64,000 nt of DNA from Dactylis glomerata. Taxonomy: Eukaryota; Streptophyta; Magnoliopsida; Poales; Poaceae. A program made the position numbers and the translations under genes. The stretch lies in NCBI GenBank assembly GCA_007115705.1, contig QXEO01000411.1, forward strand, positions 1,860,001-1,924,000, written 5' to 3'. This document shows, piece after piece, positions 23,590-34,223 of this stretch; position 1 is the first letter of the stretch, and each line of letters opens with the position of its first letter. The notes beneath the pieces are model-generated. The model did not search any database. It worked only from the letters and a program-made list of their open reading frames with translations, and had not been told where the DNA came from.

Positions 23590-24990
23590 TGATACGTCCA
23601 AAACGTATCTACTTTTCCGAACACTTTTGCTATTGTTTCTCCTCTAATTTGTGTATTTTGAATACAACTAACACGGACTAACGCTGTTTTTAGCAGAATT
23701 GCTCTGGTGTCTCGTTTTTGTGCAGAAATCCAACTTTCAGTAAAAATTCAGGAAAAATTGGCAAAAATCCTATTTCACCAGAAGACCCACGGAGCCAGAA
23801 GATGAGACGGAGGGGAGGCACGAGGCCTCCACACACACACAGGGGGCGCGGCCCAGCCCTGGCCGCGCCCACCTGGTGTGAGAGCGGCTCGGCCGTCTCC
23901 TCGACATCTCCTTCTGCCTACATATACCCCATGACCTGAAAATATCGGGGAGACAGCGTTTTTCCCAGATAGAGTTCCGCTGCACCACCACCATCAGAAA
24001 CCACGATTCGGAACCAGAAACTCCGTTCTAGCACCCTGCCGGGACGGGGATTTGGAGGAGATCTTCATCACCATCATCACCGACGTCACTCCATCGACCA
24101 TCCATGACTCCCCCATCCATGTGTGAGTAATTCCCCCGCTGTAGGTGAGGGGATGGTAGGGATTGGATGAGATTGTTCATATAATTTGATATGAGATTGT
24201 TAGGGCATAGTGCCTAGTATCTTTATTTAGTGCCTATGACATTGTTGCAACTTGTTGTGCTTAATGCTTGTCACTTTGGGCCCGAGTGCCATGATTTTAG
24301 ATCTGAACATGTTATTATTTCTATGATGATACTTGTTGTTTATGGTCTTACCTACAAGTTGTATACACATATTGTTGTCCGGAACCCGAGGCCCCAAAGT
24401 GACAGAAATTGGGATAACCGGAGGGGATGGCTATGATGTGAGGATCACATGTGTTCACCGAGTGTTAATGCTTTGCTCCGGTACTTTATTAAAAGGAGTA
24501 CCTTAATTACCAGTAGTTTCCCTTGAGGCCCTGCTGCAACAGGCTGGTAGGACAAAAGATGTTGTGCAAGTTTCTCCTTGTGAGCACGTACGACTATATA
24601 CAGAACACATGCATATGATTGTTAGTACTAGGATGCTTTATCATTATTTATCTGCAATGCCCATGTCTCATTGATTTCATGAATTATCTTATCCATGCAA
24701 CGCCCGTACATCTATCCCTATGCCTATAGTATTTGTTCCTACTGTTTACTATTGCTACTATTACCGCTGTTATTTTACTACCTGCTATTACTGTTTCACT
24801 CCTATTACCACTATAAAACTGTTGCTACCAATAAACCACTGCGAGCAAGACTGTTTCCAGGTGCAACTGAATTGACAACTCATCTATTAAGGCTTACATA
24901 TATTCTTTGGCTCCCCTTGTGTCGAATCAATAAATTTGGGTTTTACGTCCCTCGAAGACTGTTGCGATCCCCTATACTTATGGGTCATCA
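23590..24990 (+). repeat. 3' LTR of the Gypsy element
   Basis: This 1401-bp partner of 5060-6456 is followed by the AGCAC duplication. Its GC palindrome at 23844-23870 (GGGCGCGGCC...GGCCGCGCCC) is perfect, whereas the 5' copy carries mismatches. Transcript 3' ends should form in this LTR. Confidence 0.9.
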
Positions 24991-25758
24991 AGCACTGCAA
25001 GACGTTCATGTCGTTGTTGGATCCCGGCATACCAAAGAAGGAGTGCCAAATCCAGAGATCATGGGTACCCATTGCCTCATAGTGCAGCCTTTTTTGTGAC
25101 CCTTGTACATTCCCTGTCAGGAAAATGGACAGTTCTTCCATTTCCAATGCATGCAGTCAATGCTTCCAAGCATCTCCGGAAATCTTCGAGCTTCAATGAA
25201 AGCGAGGATCTGAGCAGTGTCTTGGACAGTGGGTGATCTCAAGTAGATGTCCCCAAACACTGCTATCACCGCCCTGCAGAACTGGTAGAAACAATCAAAG
25301 GCGGTGGACTCTGCCATCCGAAGATAGTCATCGGTAGAATCACCAGGAGCTCCATATGCCAGCATCCACATAGCCACTGTGCAGTTTTAGAGGGCAAAAA
25401 ACCCTGCCATACCGGTGCTATCCAACTTGCATCTGAAATAGGAGTCGTAGTCTCGAAGGGCATACACAATTTTCAGAAAGAGCTTCCGGCTCATCCTGAA
25501 ACGACGCTTAAAAACAGCCTCACCGTGCAATGGACTGTCGGTGAAGTAGTCGGCATAGAGTATGCAGTAGTCCTCCATTCGCTGCCTCGGCTTGCACTTC
25601 CAGCGACCTGGTGCCGACCCACCATGACGACCAATGGCCTTCTCCGCGTACAAGCCGGACAGGCAAGCTAGGATCAACCTGTGCTCCTCGTCTTGGGCGG
25701 TGACTGCCATCTCTTCTTCAAAAAGCTCGGCGAACATCTGCTCCTCGTCCGAGTCCAT
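24991..25758 (-). pseudogene. Harbinger transposase, N-terminal and first catalytic part
   Basis: The likely start is the ATG at 25758 (MDSDEEQMFAEL); the frame is also open upstream to 25953. The helix RRFRMSRKLFLKIVYALRDY is typical of PIF-like transposases. An in-frame TAA at 25384-25386 interrupts after GFFAL, in a place where relatives have Gln. The first catalytic Asp lies in GSIDCMHWKWKNCP. Soon after come a TGA and a frameshift, then DLWIWHSFFGMPGSNNDMN up to the AGCAC insertion site. With these lesions plus the Gypsy insertion it cannot make an active enzyme. Confidence 0.88.
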
Positions 25759-26214
25759 GTCCGCCCAGGCAAATGAACGAACACCTGCCGAGCGTGTCGA
25801 TGAGGCGCGACGCGAGGAGTTGCCCGATGGCGGAATATAGGTAGACGACACACCGGACGGCGGAATATAGGCTGGTGGGAGGAGGGACCGCGGAGTGCGG
25901 GCAACCGGCCGGCGGATTGGCGAGGGGTGGTTCCGGCGGCGACAGAGCAACAAGAGGGGAGGGGGATTTGCGACGAGAAAGTGGGGTTCACGTGTTCTCT
26001 CGCTGATAGAGCGGGCCTGTCCCCGCTTTTCTCTCGTCCGGAGTCCCCGAGTGCACCCCAGGGGGCCGGGGATGGCCTGGGCTCTCCAGATGGATTAAGA
26101 CCCTATTCCGGAGGAAAACAAGGAACCGGGGGCACGGCTGTGCCGAATTACGCCGTCCGGATAAAAAAAGGGCGTCCGAGGGCCTTGTCGGGGAGACGGC
26201 TGGAGATGCTCTAA

Positions 26215-26800
26215 CGCCCATCTCTTGGTATTCCTCACCTAGCATGTGATCGACAAGCTGATCACATCTTTGGTCTCTCCATAGTTGTCAAGCCTATTAG
26301 CCAAATAGCCTCTTAGCCAACCAAGCTGTGCGTTGCAAATAATATATCTTCGACAATCAGAGTATGTAAATGATTAATGTTCAATAAATTAGGTAGATAT
26401 TCATGACCTACGTATATAGATTATCTTTGGTGGAGAAGTTATATATGGATAGCGAAAATTAACAAAATAATCACGACTTATATTGACAAATTGAAGAAAA
26501 ATATTGTGCAAAACCTGTGATGTGAGATGATTTTTAACTCACGTATCTCCTGAGTTCGTATGATCTCCCAGATTAGTGTATAAGAGAGATTGCAGGCTAA
26601 AATAAAGTCTGCGGAAAGTAAACGATAAAAACTTCTCATTAATATTTCATTACCGCAACTCACACCAAGGGATACATAGATAATCAACTAAGGATGATAC
26701 TTCCACACTGCAAACTATTCTATAAGATAAGTTCTCTATTCATGATATGACTCTACTTGAAAAGTAAATGAGCAAAAGATGATGATGTGATACCGTGGCA
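26215..26800 (-). other. AT-rich 3' internal non-coding region of a minus-strand Gypsy element
   Basis: There are no coding frames. On the minus strand it begins with a G-rich motif (CCAAGCTTGGGGGAGTGCC, complement near 26800-26820). This can pair with the preceding GGCATCCCCTTGG to form a hairpin. It then continues as AT-rich sequence up to the Harbinger target site. Confidence 0.55.
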
Positions 26801-26846
26801 CTCCCCCAAGCTTGGAACAAGCCAAGGGGATGCCTATACCCATGAC

Positions 26847-27392
26847 GATTTACTCCTTCGGTGGTGGTGGTGAGTCTTTAATAAGCTTCTCAATCAAATC
26901 TTTCAAGTCATCGATCTTGTGACTGAGGTTACGAATCATCTCTGAATTATGCTCAATATGGCTCATAAACCTGTCAGCCAAAGAATCCCAGCTCTTGGAA
27001 TTATTTCCCCATCCTTCTTCACACTTAGAACTTCCTTTCACTGCACTGTTAGAACGATCTATATCCCAACCGGAGGGCAATCGTGATCTAGGCACCTTTT
27101 GAATCTGATGTTCATGTATTAGAGTATTGAAAGGGTTGTTGCCTGACGGAGATGTCCGTGGAGCTAAGATGTGGCGTGGCACACCCCCTCCGGTTCTTAT
27201 ACGGGCACTCTTCTTGAACTTGTCATGACTTGTTACCACCCCAATGCTTGCGATCATGGTGCTCGGGCGTGAACTTTGGTCTTCTTCCATCTATTCTTCC
27301 TCGACCTCACTTTCAACTTCTTCCTTCAACTGAAGGTCTTGGTGGTCATCTTCTGGAGGCATCTTCTCCTTGTCGCTGCTCGAGGAAGCCAT
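26847..27392 (-). pseudogene. Second ORF of the minus Gypsy element, one in-frame stop
   Basis: From ATG at 27392 (MASSSSDKEKMPPEDD) the frame runs 33 codons through an acidic stretch, meets TAG at 27291-27293, then continues in frame for 146 codons to a stop at 26850. The C-terminal 45 residues (HIEHNSEMIRNLSHKIDDL onward) look like an amphipathic helix or coiled coil and end in a Pro tail. No similarity to gag, pol or env is evident. It lies about 100 bases downstream of a TATA box, so it may have its own transcript. Confidence 0.5.
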
Positions 27393-27482
27393 GATCCTCC
27401 CCAGAACTGAGAACAACTCCTGGCAGAAACAGCTCGAAATGAAAACACTACGAAAACACGATATACAGACCTCGGGTATTCC

Positions 27483-27620
27483 GGGGGGTTATATAGGCAA
27501 AAATTAAACATCAAAATGAAATCACAGGAGGAAACCGGGACGGAAATGAGCTCCGGGGTGGTCTCACCACAGGGCGGCGTAGCCTGGAGTGGGCCTGCGC
27601 CCCCTGGTGGTGAGGAGCCA
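27483..27620 (-). promoter_or_regulatory. Internal LTR-like promoter upstream of the second ORF
   Basis: Reading the minus strand: GGGGGCGCAGGCCCAC, then GGCTACGCCGCC, CCTGTGGTGAG, and about 60 bases later GCCTATATAACCCCCCGG (complement at 27483-27498). The Gypsy LTRs here have the same order: GC palindrome, GGTGTGAG, then for example GCCTATAAAGACCCCCCG at 32140. The second ORF starts about 100 bases downstream of the TATA. The match in order, spacing and post-TATA C-run is direct sequence evidence; promoter activity is inferred. Confidence 0.55.
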
Positions 27621-27732
27621 CCGAACTCTGTCTCCTGCCCGTTTTGGTCTCATAATTTATCATATTTAATAAAAATAACAAAAATATTAATAGAAAAGTT
27701 TTTCGCGAACCTTTTTTGACTAGAACTGTTAC

Positions 27733-28049
27733 CTATTCGAAAACGAACTCTGCAGGTTCCTGCATATTGTCCTGAATGAATTCTTTCGGAGAAACCGTTT
27801 GAATAACATCAACATCTTCATTATAGGAATCTCCAGCAATATAATGTTTGAGTCTTTGACCATTCACCACTTGCGTAGTGTCATCTTTTAATGAAGCAAT
27901 CTTTATCGCACCTGAGCGGTATACTTCCACAATAACATAGGGTCCTTCCCATTTTGAGAGTAATTTTCCTGCAAAAAATCTGAGACGAGACCTATACAAT
28001 AGAACTTTCTCACCAACATGAAACTCTCTCTCTTAAGAATTCTCTTATC
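27733..28049 (-). pseudogene. Integrase C-terminal domain fragment
   Basis: The frame contains RSRLRFFAGKLLSKWEGPY and VIVEVYRSGAIKI, the SH3-like C-terminal domain of Athila-type integrases. There is no chromodomain. It is separated from the catalytic core by a stop at 28050-28052 (TAG where relatives have Trp) and by a GA-repeat slippage shortly after that restores frame only further on. Confidence 0.8.
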
Positions 28050-28052
28050 ATG

Positions 28053-28611
28053 CTATTGTTTGACTTTCTCTTTGAAAAGTCTGGCATTCTCGTAAGCTTC
28101 ATTTCTCCACTTATCTAGGGAACTCAAATCAAGCAACCTTTTCTTTCCGGCGAGTTTAAAATCTCTATTAAGCTCTTTCACTGCCCAAAAAGCTTTGTGT
28201 TCTAATTCTAAGGGCAAGTGACATGCTTTTCCGTAAACCATTTTGTAAGGAGACATGCCCATGGGGTTCTTATAAGAAGCTCTATAAGCCCATAAAGCAT
28301 CGTTTAACTTGCTAGCCCAGTTTTTCCTAGATCTATTGACAGTCTTCTGCAAGATAGACTTGATCTCTCTATTTGAAAGCTCTACCTGCCCACTAGTTTG
28401 GGGATGATAAGCAGAAGCAATTCTATGATTAACGTCATATCTAGCAAGAGTTTTTCTAAAACCGCCATGAATAAAATGAGAACCTCCATCAATCATAAGA
28501 TATCTAGGCACACCAAACCTAGGAAAAATAATGTCCTTAAGCATTTTTAACGAGGTCTCACCATCGACACTCTTTGTAGGTATGGCTTCTACCCACTTGG
28601 TAACATAATCT
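28053..28611 (-). pseudogene. Integrase catalytic core fragment
   Basis: The core starts with DYVTKWVEAIPT, has the second catalytic Asp in DGGSHF, and the Glu in SGQVELSNREIKSILQK. AYHPQTSGQ and NPMGMSPYKMVYGKACHLP are classic plant Gypsy integrase phrases. A one-base deletion at about 28611 puts it out of frame with the upstream RNase H part. Confidence 0.88.
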
Positions 28612-29530
28612 ACACAACAAGTATATCAGTATACCCTTTTGAAGGAGGAAAAGGACCCATGAAGTCAAATCCCCAACAATCAAATGGTTCAATAACAAGA
28701 GTGTAACTCATAGGCATTTCATTACGTCTAGAAATATTCCCAACTCTTTGACATTCATCACAAGATAAAACATACCTTCTAGCATCTTTAAAGAGGGTTG
28801 GCCAATAAACACCTGGTTGTAGAACCTTTTGTGCAGTTCTATCTCCAGCATGATGTCCTCTATAAGCACTGCCATGGCACTTTCTTAATATTTCTTGTTG
28901 CTCATATTCCGGGACACATCTTCGCATAATACCATCAACTCCTTCTTTATATAAGTGTGGGTCATCCCAAAAATAATGCGTCACGTCATAAAAGAATTTT
29001 CTTCTTTGCTGAGCTGTAAAAGTTGGAGGCAAATACTTGGAAACAATAAAGTTAGCATAATCAACATACCAAGGAAGGTCTCGTGAAGTTACATTTATTG
29101 AAGCCAACTGTTCATTTGGAAAACTATCATTAACAGGAATAGGATCAAAAGAAATGTTTTCCAATCTAGACAAATTGTCAGCAACAGGATTTTTAGCACC
29201 CTTCCTATCTACAATATGCAGATCAAACTCTTGTAAAAGCAACACCCATCTAATAAGCCTAGGCTTAGCATCCTTCTTCGACACAAGATATCTAATAGCA
29301 GCGTGATTAGTATGAATAGTAACTTTAGAATCAACAATGTAAGGTCTAAACTTATCACATGCAAAAACAACAGAAAGAAACTCCTTCTCAGTAGTAGCAT
29401 AATTCTTCTGAGCAGCATCAAGAGTCTTACTAGCATAATGAATAACATTTAACTTCTTATCTATGCACTGTACAAGAACAGCACCAACAGCAAAATCACT
29501 AGCATCACACATAATTTCAAAGGGTAAAAA
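28612..29530 (-). pseudogene. RNase H and integrase zinc-finger part
   Basis: RNase H shows CDASDFAVGAVL (first Asp) and the Glu region TTEKEFLSVVFACDKFRPY. The third acidic position reads TNHAAI where the family has TDHAAI, so a catalytic residue appears lost. The integrase N-terminal H-H-C-C finger follows (HGSAYRGHHAGD, then SCDECQRVGN). Confidence 0.88.
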
Positions 29531-31122
29531 TTCCAATCAGGTGGTTGAACAATAGGACCAGTAGTTAAAGCCTTCTTAAGAGTTTCAAAAGCTTCCTTAC
29601 AATCATCATCAAAGACAAATGGTACATCTTTTTGAAGAAGATTAGTAAGAGGCTTTGAAATCTTAGAGAAATCTTTAATAAACCTCCTATAGAAACCAGC
29701 ATGACCAAGAATACTACGAATACCTTTAACATCCCTGGAACAGGGCATTTTCTCAATTGCTTCAACTTTCGCTCTGTCAACTTCAATACCTCTTTCAAAA
29801 ATTTTATGTCCAAGAACAATTCCTTCATTCACCATAAAGTGGCATTTCTCCCAATTAAGAACAAGGTTAGTTTCTTCACACCTCTGCAAAACTTTATCAA
29901 GATTGTGCAAACAATTATCGAAAGAAGTTCCATAGACGGAGAAATCGTCCATGAAAACCTCCACAATTTCTTCACAAAAACCATGAAAAATAGCAGACAT
30001 GCATCTTTGAAAAGTAGCTGGAGCATTGCATAAACCAACCGGCATACGTCTATAAGCATAAGTTCCATAAGGGCAAGTAAAAGTGGTTTTATCTTGATCT
30101 TCCTTTCTAACAGCAATCTGAGAGAAACCAGAATAACCATCAAGAAAACAAAAATGAGTCTTCTTGGACAACCTCTCTAACATCTGATCTATAAACGGTA
30201 AAGGATAATGATCTTTCTTAGTAACTTTGTTTACCTTTCTAAAATCAATGCACATCCTATAACCAACTACTACCCTTTGAGGAATAAGCTCGTTATTCTC
30301 ATTAGGCACAACGGTGATACCTCCTTTCTTAGGAACACAATGAACAGGACTAACCCATCTACTATAAGCAATAGGATAAATAATACCAGCATCAAGGAGC
30401 TTCAATACCTCATTTCTTACCACTTCCTTCATCTTGGGGATTAAGCGGCATTGATGTTCAACAACTGGCTTTGCGTCTTTCTCCATGTTAATAGCATGTT
30501 GACATAAAGTGGGAGAAATCCCTTTTAAATCATCAAGAGTATATCCCATAGCTCCTCGATGTTTCCTCAATATCTCCAATAATCTTTCTTCTTCCTTTCC
30601 TAAAAGCTTAGAACTGATAATAACAGGATATATTTTCTTATCATCTATATAAGCATACTTAAGATCATCAGGTAAAGGTTTTAATTCAAAAACAGGATCT
30701 TCCTTAGGTGGCAAAGTGGTACCAAGATCCTCCACAGGTAAATTGTGCTTAATCAACGGTTGTTGACGAATAAAAATATCGTCAATCTCTTCTCTTTCCT
30801 TCCTGAAAATATCACTTTCATGGTCCTCCATAAATTGCTGCAAAGCATTGTTAGGAGCAAGAGCAATAGAGGCAAGCAGTTCAACTCGAAAACTTTCATC
30901 AGGCAATTCACTTTCAAAAGGAGTTTTAGCAAACTTAGAAAAATTAAACTCGTAAGATTCTCCATCGAACTTAGTAAAAAAATTCTCCTTCTTACAATCT
31001 ATCACAGCGCCACAGGTATTCAAAAAGGGTCTACCAAAAATAATAGGACAAGTTTTACTAGCCTCCTTACCAAGTACAAGAAAATCAGTAGGATATTTAG
31101 TCTTACCGCATAAAACTTCCAC
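29525..31122 (-). pseudogene. Reverse transcriptase part of pol
   Basis: The frame holds the end of the protease-linked region (IIFGRPFLNTCGAVIDC) and a complete RT palm. MCIDFRKVNKVTKKDHYPLP carries the first catalytic Asp, FTCPYGTYAYRRMPVGLCNA precedes motif B, and VFMDDFSVYG is the active-site box. An extra-T frameshift near 29525-29533 ends the frame just before RNase H. Confidence 0.92.
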
Positions 31123-31125
31123 ATC

Positions 31126-31771
31126 TCAAACAATACCAAGAGGCCAGATAGTCTCTCTGTTAGCAAGCTGAATAACCACATCAATTTCTTCTAATTCACA
31201 AGGGCCAATCTCATGCATGATTTCTCTGTAGAGCTCTAAAGGAATGACACTTGAACTTGCACCAATGTCACATAAACCATAATAGCAATGATCGCCAATC
31301 GTGATAGAAATAACAGGAACACTTGTTTTCCTACGCCTATTAGGATGTGAAACAATGTTAGTAGCATCTTCACAAAAGACAATATGTTCATCTCCCACAT
31401 CTTTAGTAACAAGGTCCTTCACTATAGCTACAGGAGACTTAATAATAATTTGCTCATCAGGTTCTGCAGCTTTCTCAGTACTTTTACTAAGCACACTTAC
31501 CAATGTAGAATGCTCTTTTACCTTAGCAGGGAAAGGCGTCTTCTCGAAATAAGGTTCAGGCAAAATGCTATCAACAGTACAAACTTCAGTAGCTGTAGCA
31601 GGAATATGACTAATAGAATTTTTATAAGGCGCATGATATTTGTTCCAATCTTTCTTTGGAACATCAAGATAAGAGGCAAAGGCCTTAAAACAGTTAGCAA
31701 GTATTTGAGAATCAAGACCATAAGCAGTGCTAATATTATGAAAGTCATCGGTTCCCATAAAAGCTTTAATG
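31126..31771 (-). pseudogene. Gag C-terminal and protease part
   Basis: A protease core (CDIGASSSVIPLELY) precedes an in-frame TGA at 31123-31125 that separates it from RT. Relatives have Arg there, consistent with CGA to TGA. At the upstream end the frame meets the TAATG insertion site of the nested element and continues in frame at 38849. Confidence 0.85.
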
Positions 31772-33454
31772 TGATACGTCTCAAACGTATCTATAATTTT
31801 TGATGCTCCATGCTTGTTTTTACACCATTTGCCTATTGTTTCGTTACACTTAGTGGCACTTTTATGCATTTTCCGGAACTAACCTATTAACAAGTTGCCA
31901 CAGTGGCAGTTTCCTGTTTTCTGCTGTTTTTGTGTTTCAGAAGTGATACACAGGAAATATTCTCGGAATTGGACGAAACAAGTTCCTGAAGTCTTATTTT
32001 ACCCGGAAGCTTCCAGAGATCCGAAGAGGAGTAGGAGGTGGGCCACCAGGGGCCCACACGCACAGGTGGCGCGGCCAGCCCCTGGCCCGCGCCACCGTGG
32101 TGTGAGGCCACCTGGCCCTACCTCTGACATCGCCCCTTCGCCTATAAAGACCCCCCGACGGAAAAAACCTAAGTACCCGATCAGTTTTCCAGAACACATC
32201 GCGATCCGCCGCCGCCGTCGACCCGAAGATCGGGAGGGTCCAGAAGCTCTTCCCGGCACCCTGCCGGAGAGGGGAATCGCCACCGGAGGTCTTCTTCATC
32301 GCCATGCTTGCCTCCGGAGCGATGAGTGAGTAGTCTACCTTGGACTATGGGTCCATAGCAGTAGCTAGATGGTTGTATTCTCCACCATGTGCTTCATGTT
32401 TAGATCTCATGAGCTGCCCTACATGATTGAGATCACCGTTATGTAATTCTACATGTTTGGTTTGTTGGGATCCAATGAATATTGGTGTTTATGATTAAGT
32501 TGCTGTACTGAATATTATCTTTTGTTATCTCTATGTTGTTTATGATCTTGCATGCTCTCCGTTGTTAGTAGCTATCTTGGCCGAGTAGTTGCTAGTGACT
32601 CCAAGAGGGGGTATTTATGCTCGATAGTGGGTTCATGCCTCTATTTCACCTGGGGGAGTGACAGAAACCTCTAAGGTGGTAGATGTGCTGTTGCTACTAG
32701 GGAGAAAACAATATTCATATGCTCAAGGGAATATGCTTTGTTTACATTACACACTTTGCTTAATGCAATTATCTGTTGTTCGCAACTTAATACTTTTGGG
32801 GTGTTCGGATTGATATCCCCGGGGGTGGATTATTAGTCATAGATGCAGTTGGATGGCGGTCTATGTATTTTGTTGTAATGCCCAGAGTAAATCTCATAGT
32901 GATCTTATTGACATATCACGTTATCTTTATTCTATCAATTGCCCAACTGTAATTTGTTTACCCAGCATGTGTTATTTTATCTATGGAGAGACACCACTAG
33001 TGAACTGTGGACCCCGGTCCTATTGCCATCATATTGCTATCACCTGTTTACTTTCTCGTACTGTTTATTTTATTCGCATACTATATTGTTTTCCACTCGA
33101 TACACTCATAACCTTTGTTTCAAGCAAACCGGTGTGATTGACAACCTCATCGTAAGTTGGGAGCAAAGTATTTGTTTGTGTGTGTGCAGGTTCCACATTG
33201 CAGCTAGCAAGCAAAGCTTGGACGAGGCGCCAGTTGTCCGCTGCTGTCGCAAACTAGCAAGCATCACCTTCAGTCGTCATTGTCTCTCCTCTCCTGACCG
33301 ACATTAAACCTTGGTTTCATAATTGAGGGAAAACCAGCTGCTATACTCATCACACCTTCCTCTTGGGGTTCCCAATGGGCTGGTCATTCACCACGCACAA
33401 GGATTGCTGCTGGGGGACGAAGAAGAATAATCTCCTTCATCAACAAGCCATCAG
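31772..33454 (+). repeat. 5' LTR of the 7.1-kb non-autonomous Gypsy
   Basis: The LTR is 1683 bp, from TGATACGTCTC to AAGCCATCA. The terminus has the palindrome GATACGT-ctcaa-ACGTATC. A 10-bp stem GGTGGCGCGG/CCGCGCCACC (32065-32096) lies about 45 bases before TATAAA (32143-32148), which is followed by GACCCCCCG. Confidence 0.9.
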
Positions 33455-33464
33455 CTATTTTTCT

Positions 33465-33482
33465 GGCGCCGTTGCCGGGGAG
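33465..33482 (+). other. Primer binding site (tRNA-Asp type)
   Basis: An exact copy of the 18-base tRNA-Asp complement seen at 6468, ten bases after the LTR. Confidence 0.88.
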
Positions 33483-33638
33483 GAAGAGAAGACTTCTGCG
33501 AGGGTAGTTTTTCGCACACACATCCTTTACTTTGTTATTGTTTTGCTTTACTTTATTTATTTTACCTGCATCGTTTTATATCAAAAACCCAAAAAATTAG
33601 AATCCTTGGTAGTTGTTATTTCTTTACTTTAGTTTATC

Positions 33639-34223
33639 ATGCTGTTCCCTAAGTTCGTTCTGGAGGACCTCTCAGTAGGTAGTGGTTCGATTATTGGCAA
33701 AAGTAACATTGAGGAGTTCTTTAATCACATTAGTATGAATGAGGAAGTTGAGGAAAAGTCTTGGGTTGAGCTTGCTCCTAGTATTGAAGTTGCTTCTGCT
33801 CATTTAGTTCACATGTTAGAAGCTAGGTTTGCTAGTCTTAATTCTTCTATGCAATACATGTTCCTTAAGCATGAAATTGAGGATCCCGAAAAGAAAGCTT
33901 TTATCTTAGAAACCTTGCGCACAGAATTTAGAGATGTTGCAATTGAGGCTAGGAAAGTTTTTAAGAAGTTTAATAAGCTTGGCTCGCCTGTTAAGGTTGG
34001 TACGCCTGATGATTTTAAAATACCCGTACCTTATGAACTTATAGGAATTCACGATGCTTGGGAAAAGAATTCCAGTTGGATTTGCCCTGAAAATCTTTTT
34101 GATGAAAGTAGTGTGCCAAAGCGTGATCGTAAAGGAGTTTCAAAAACTCAGTTGAACACATTTTCCTTCATTATTGAAAAGATCTCCGTTGTTGATCTTA
34201 ATGCTTCTGCTGAAAATACTTGA
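33639..34223 (+). CDS. Unrecognised 194-aa ORF of a non-autonomous Gypsy
   Basis: The ORF starts with MLFPKFVLEDLSVGSG and ends ASAENT before TGA. It is acidic and soluble-looking, with a helical middle (LRTEFRDVAIEARKVFKKFN) and no Cys/His finger, membrane segment or known catalytic motif. It lies 157 bases after the primer site, where gag normally starts. It has no resemblance to the ORF in the same place of the sister element at 61311. The frame is uninterrupted, which suggests recent use or youth. Function unknown. Confidence 0.6.
   Translation: MLFPKFVLEDLSVGSGSIIGKSNIEEFFNHISMNEEVEEKSWVELAPSIEVASAHLVHMLEARFASLNSSMQYMFLKHEIEDPEKKAFILETLRTEFRDVAIEARKVFKKFNKLGSPVKVGTPDDFKIPVPYELIGIHDAWEKNSSWICPENLFDESSVPKRDRKGVSKTQLNTFSFIIEKISVVDLNASAENT

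Larger units (their letters stand above)
5060..24990 (+). mobile_element. Athila-lineage Gypsy retrotransposon lacking RT and integrase, with nested LARD
   Basis: Paired LTRs (5060-6456, 23590-24990), flanking AGCAC duplications (5055-5059 and 24991-24995), a tRNA-Asp primer site and a 3' polypurine tract define a complete insertion into the Harbinger transposase. After subtracting the nested 10.4-kb LARD the internal region is about 6.7 kb. It encodes gag plus protease and a second, Athila ORF-1-like ORF, but I see no reverse transcriptase, RNase H or integrase. It should therefore depend on another element for replication. It resembles Sabrina-type Triticeae elements, but the name is unverified. 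Confidence 0.9.
4246..26211 (-). mobile_element. PIF/Harbinger transposon, split by a nested retrotransposon
   Basis: The termini are inverted copies of GAGCATCTCCAGCCGT, flanked by the 3-bp duplication TAA (4243-4245 and 26212-26214), which is diagnostic for this superfamily. Without the inserted Gypsy element (5060-24990 plus one duplicated AGCAC) it would be about 2.0 kb. That is enough for the transposase but leaves no visible room for the Myb-like accessory ORF of autonomous members. The transposase reads on the minus strand and is broken. Confidence 0.92.
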
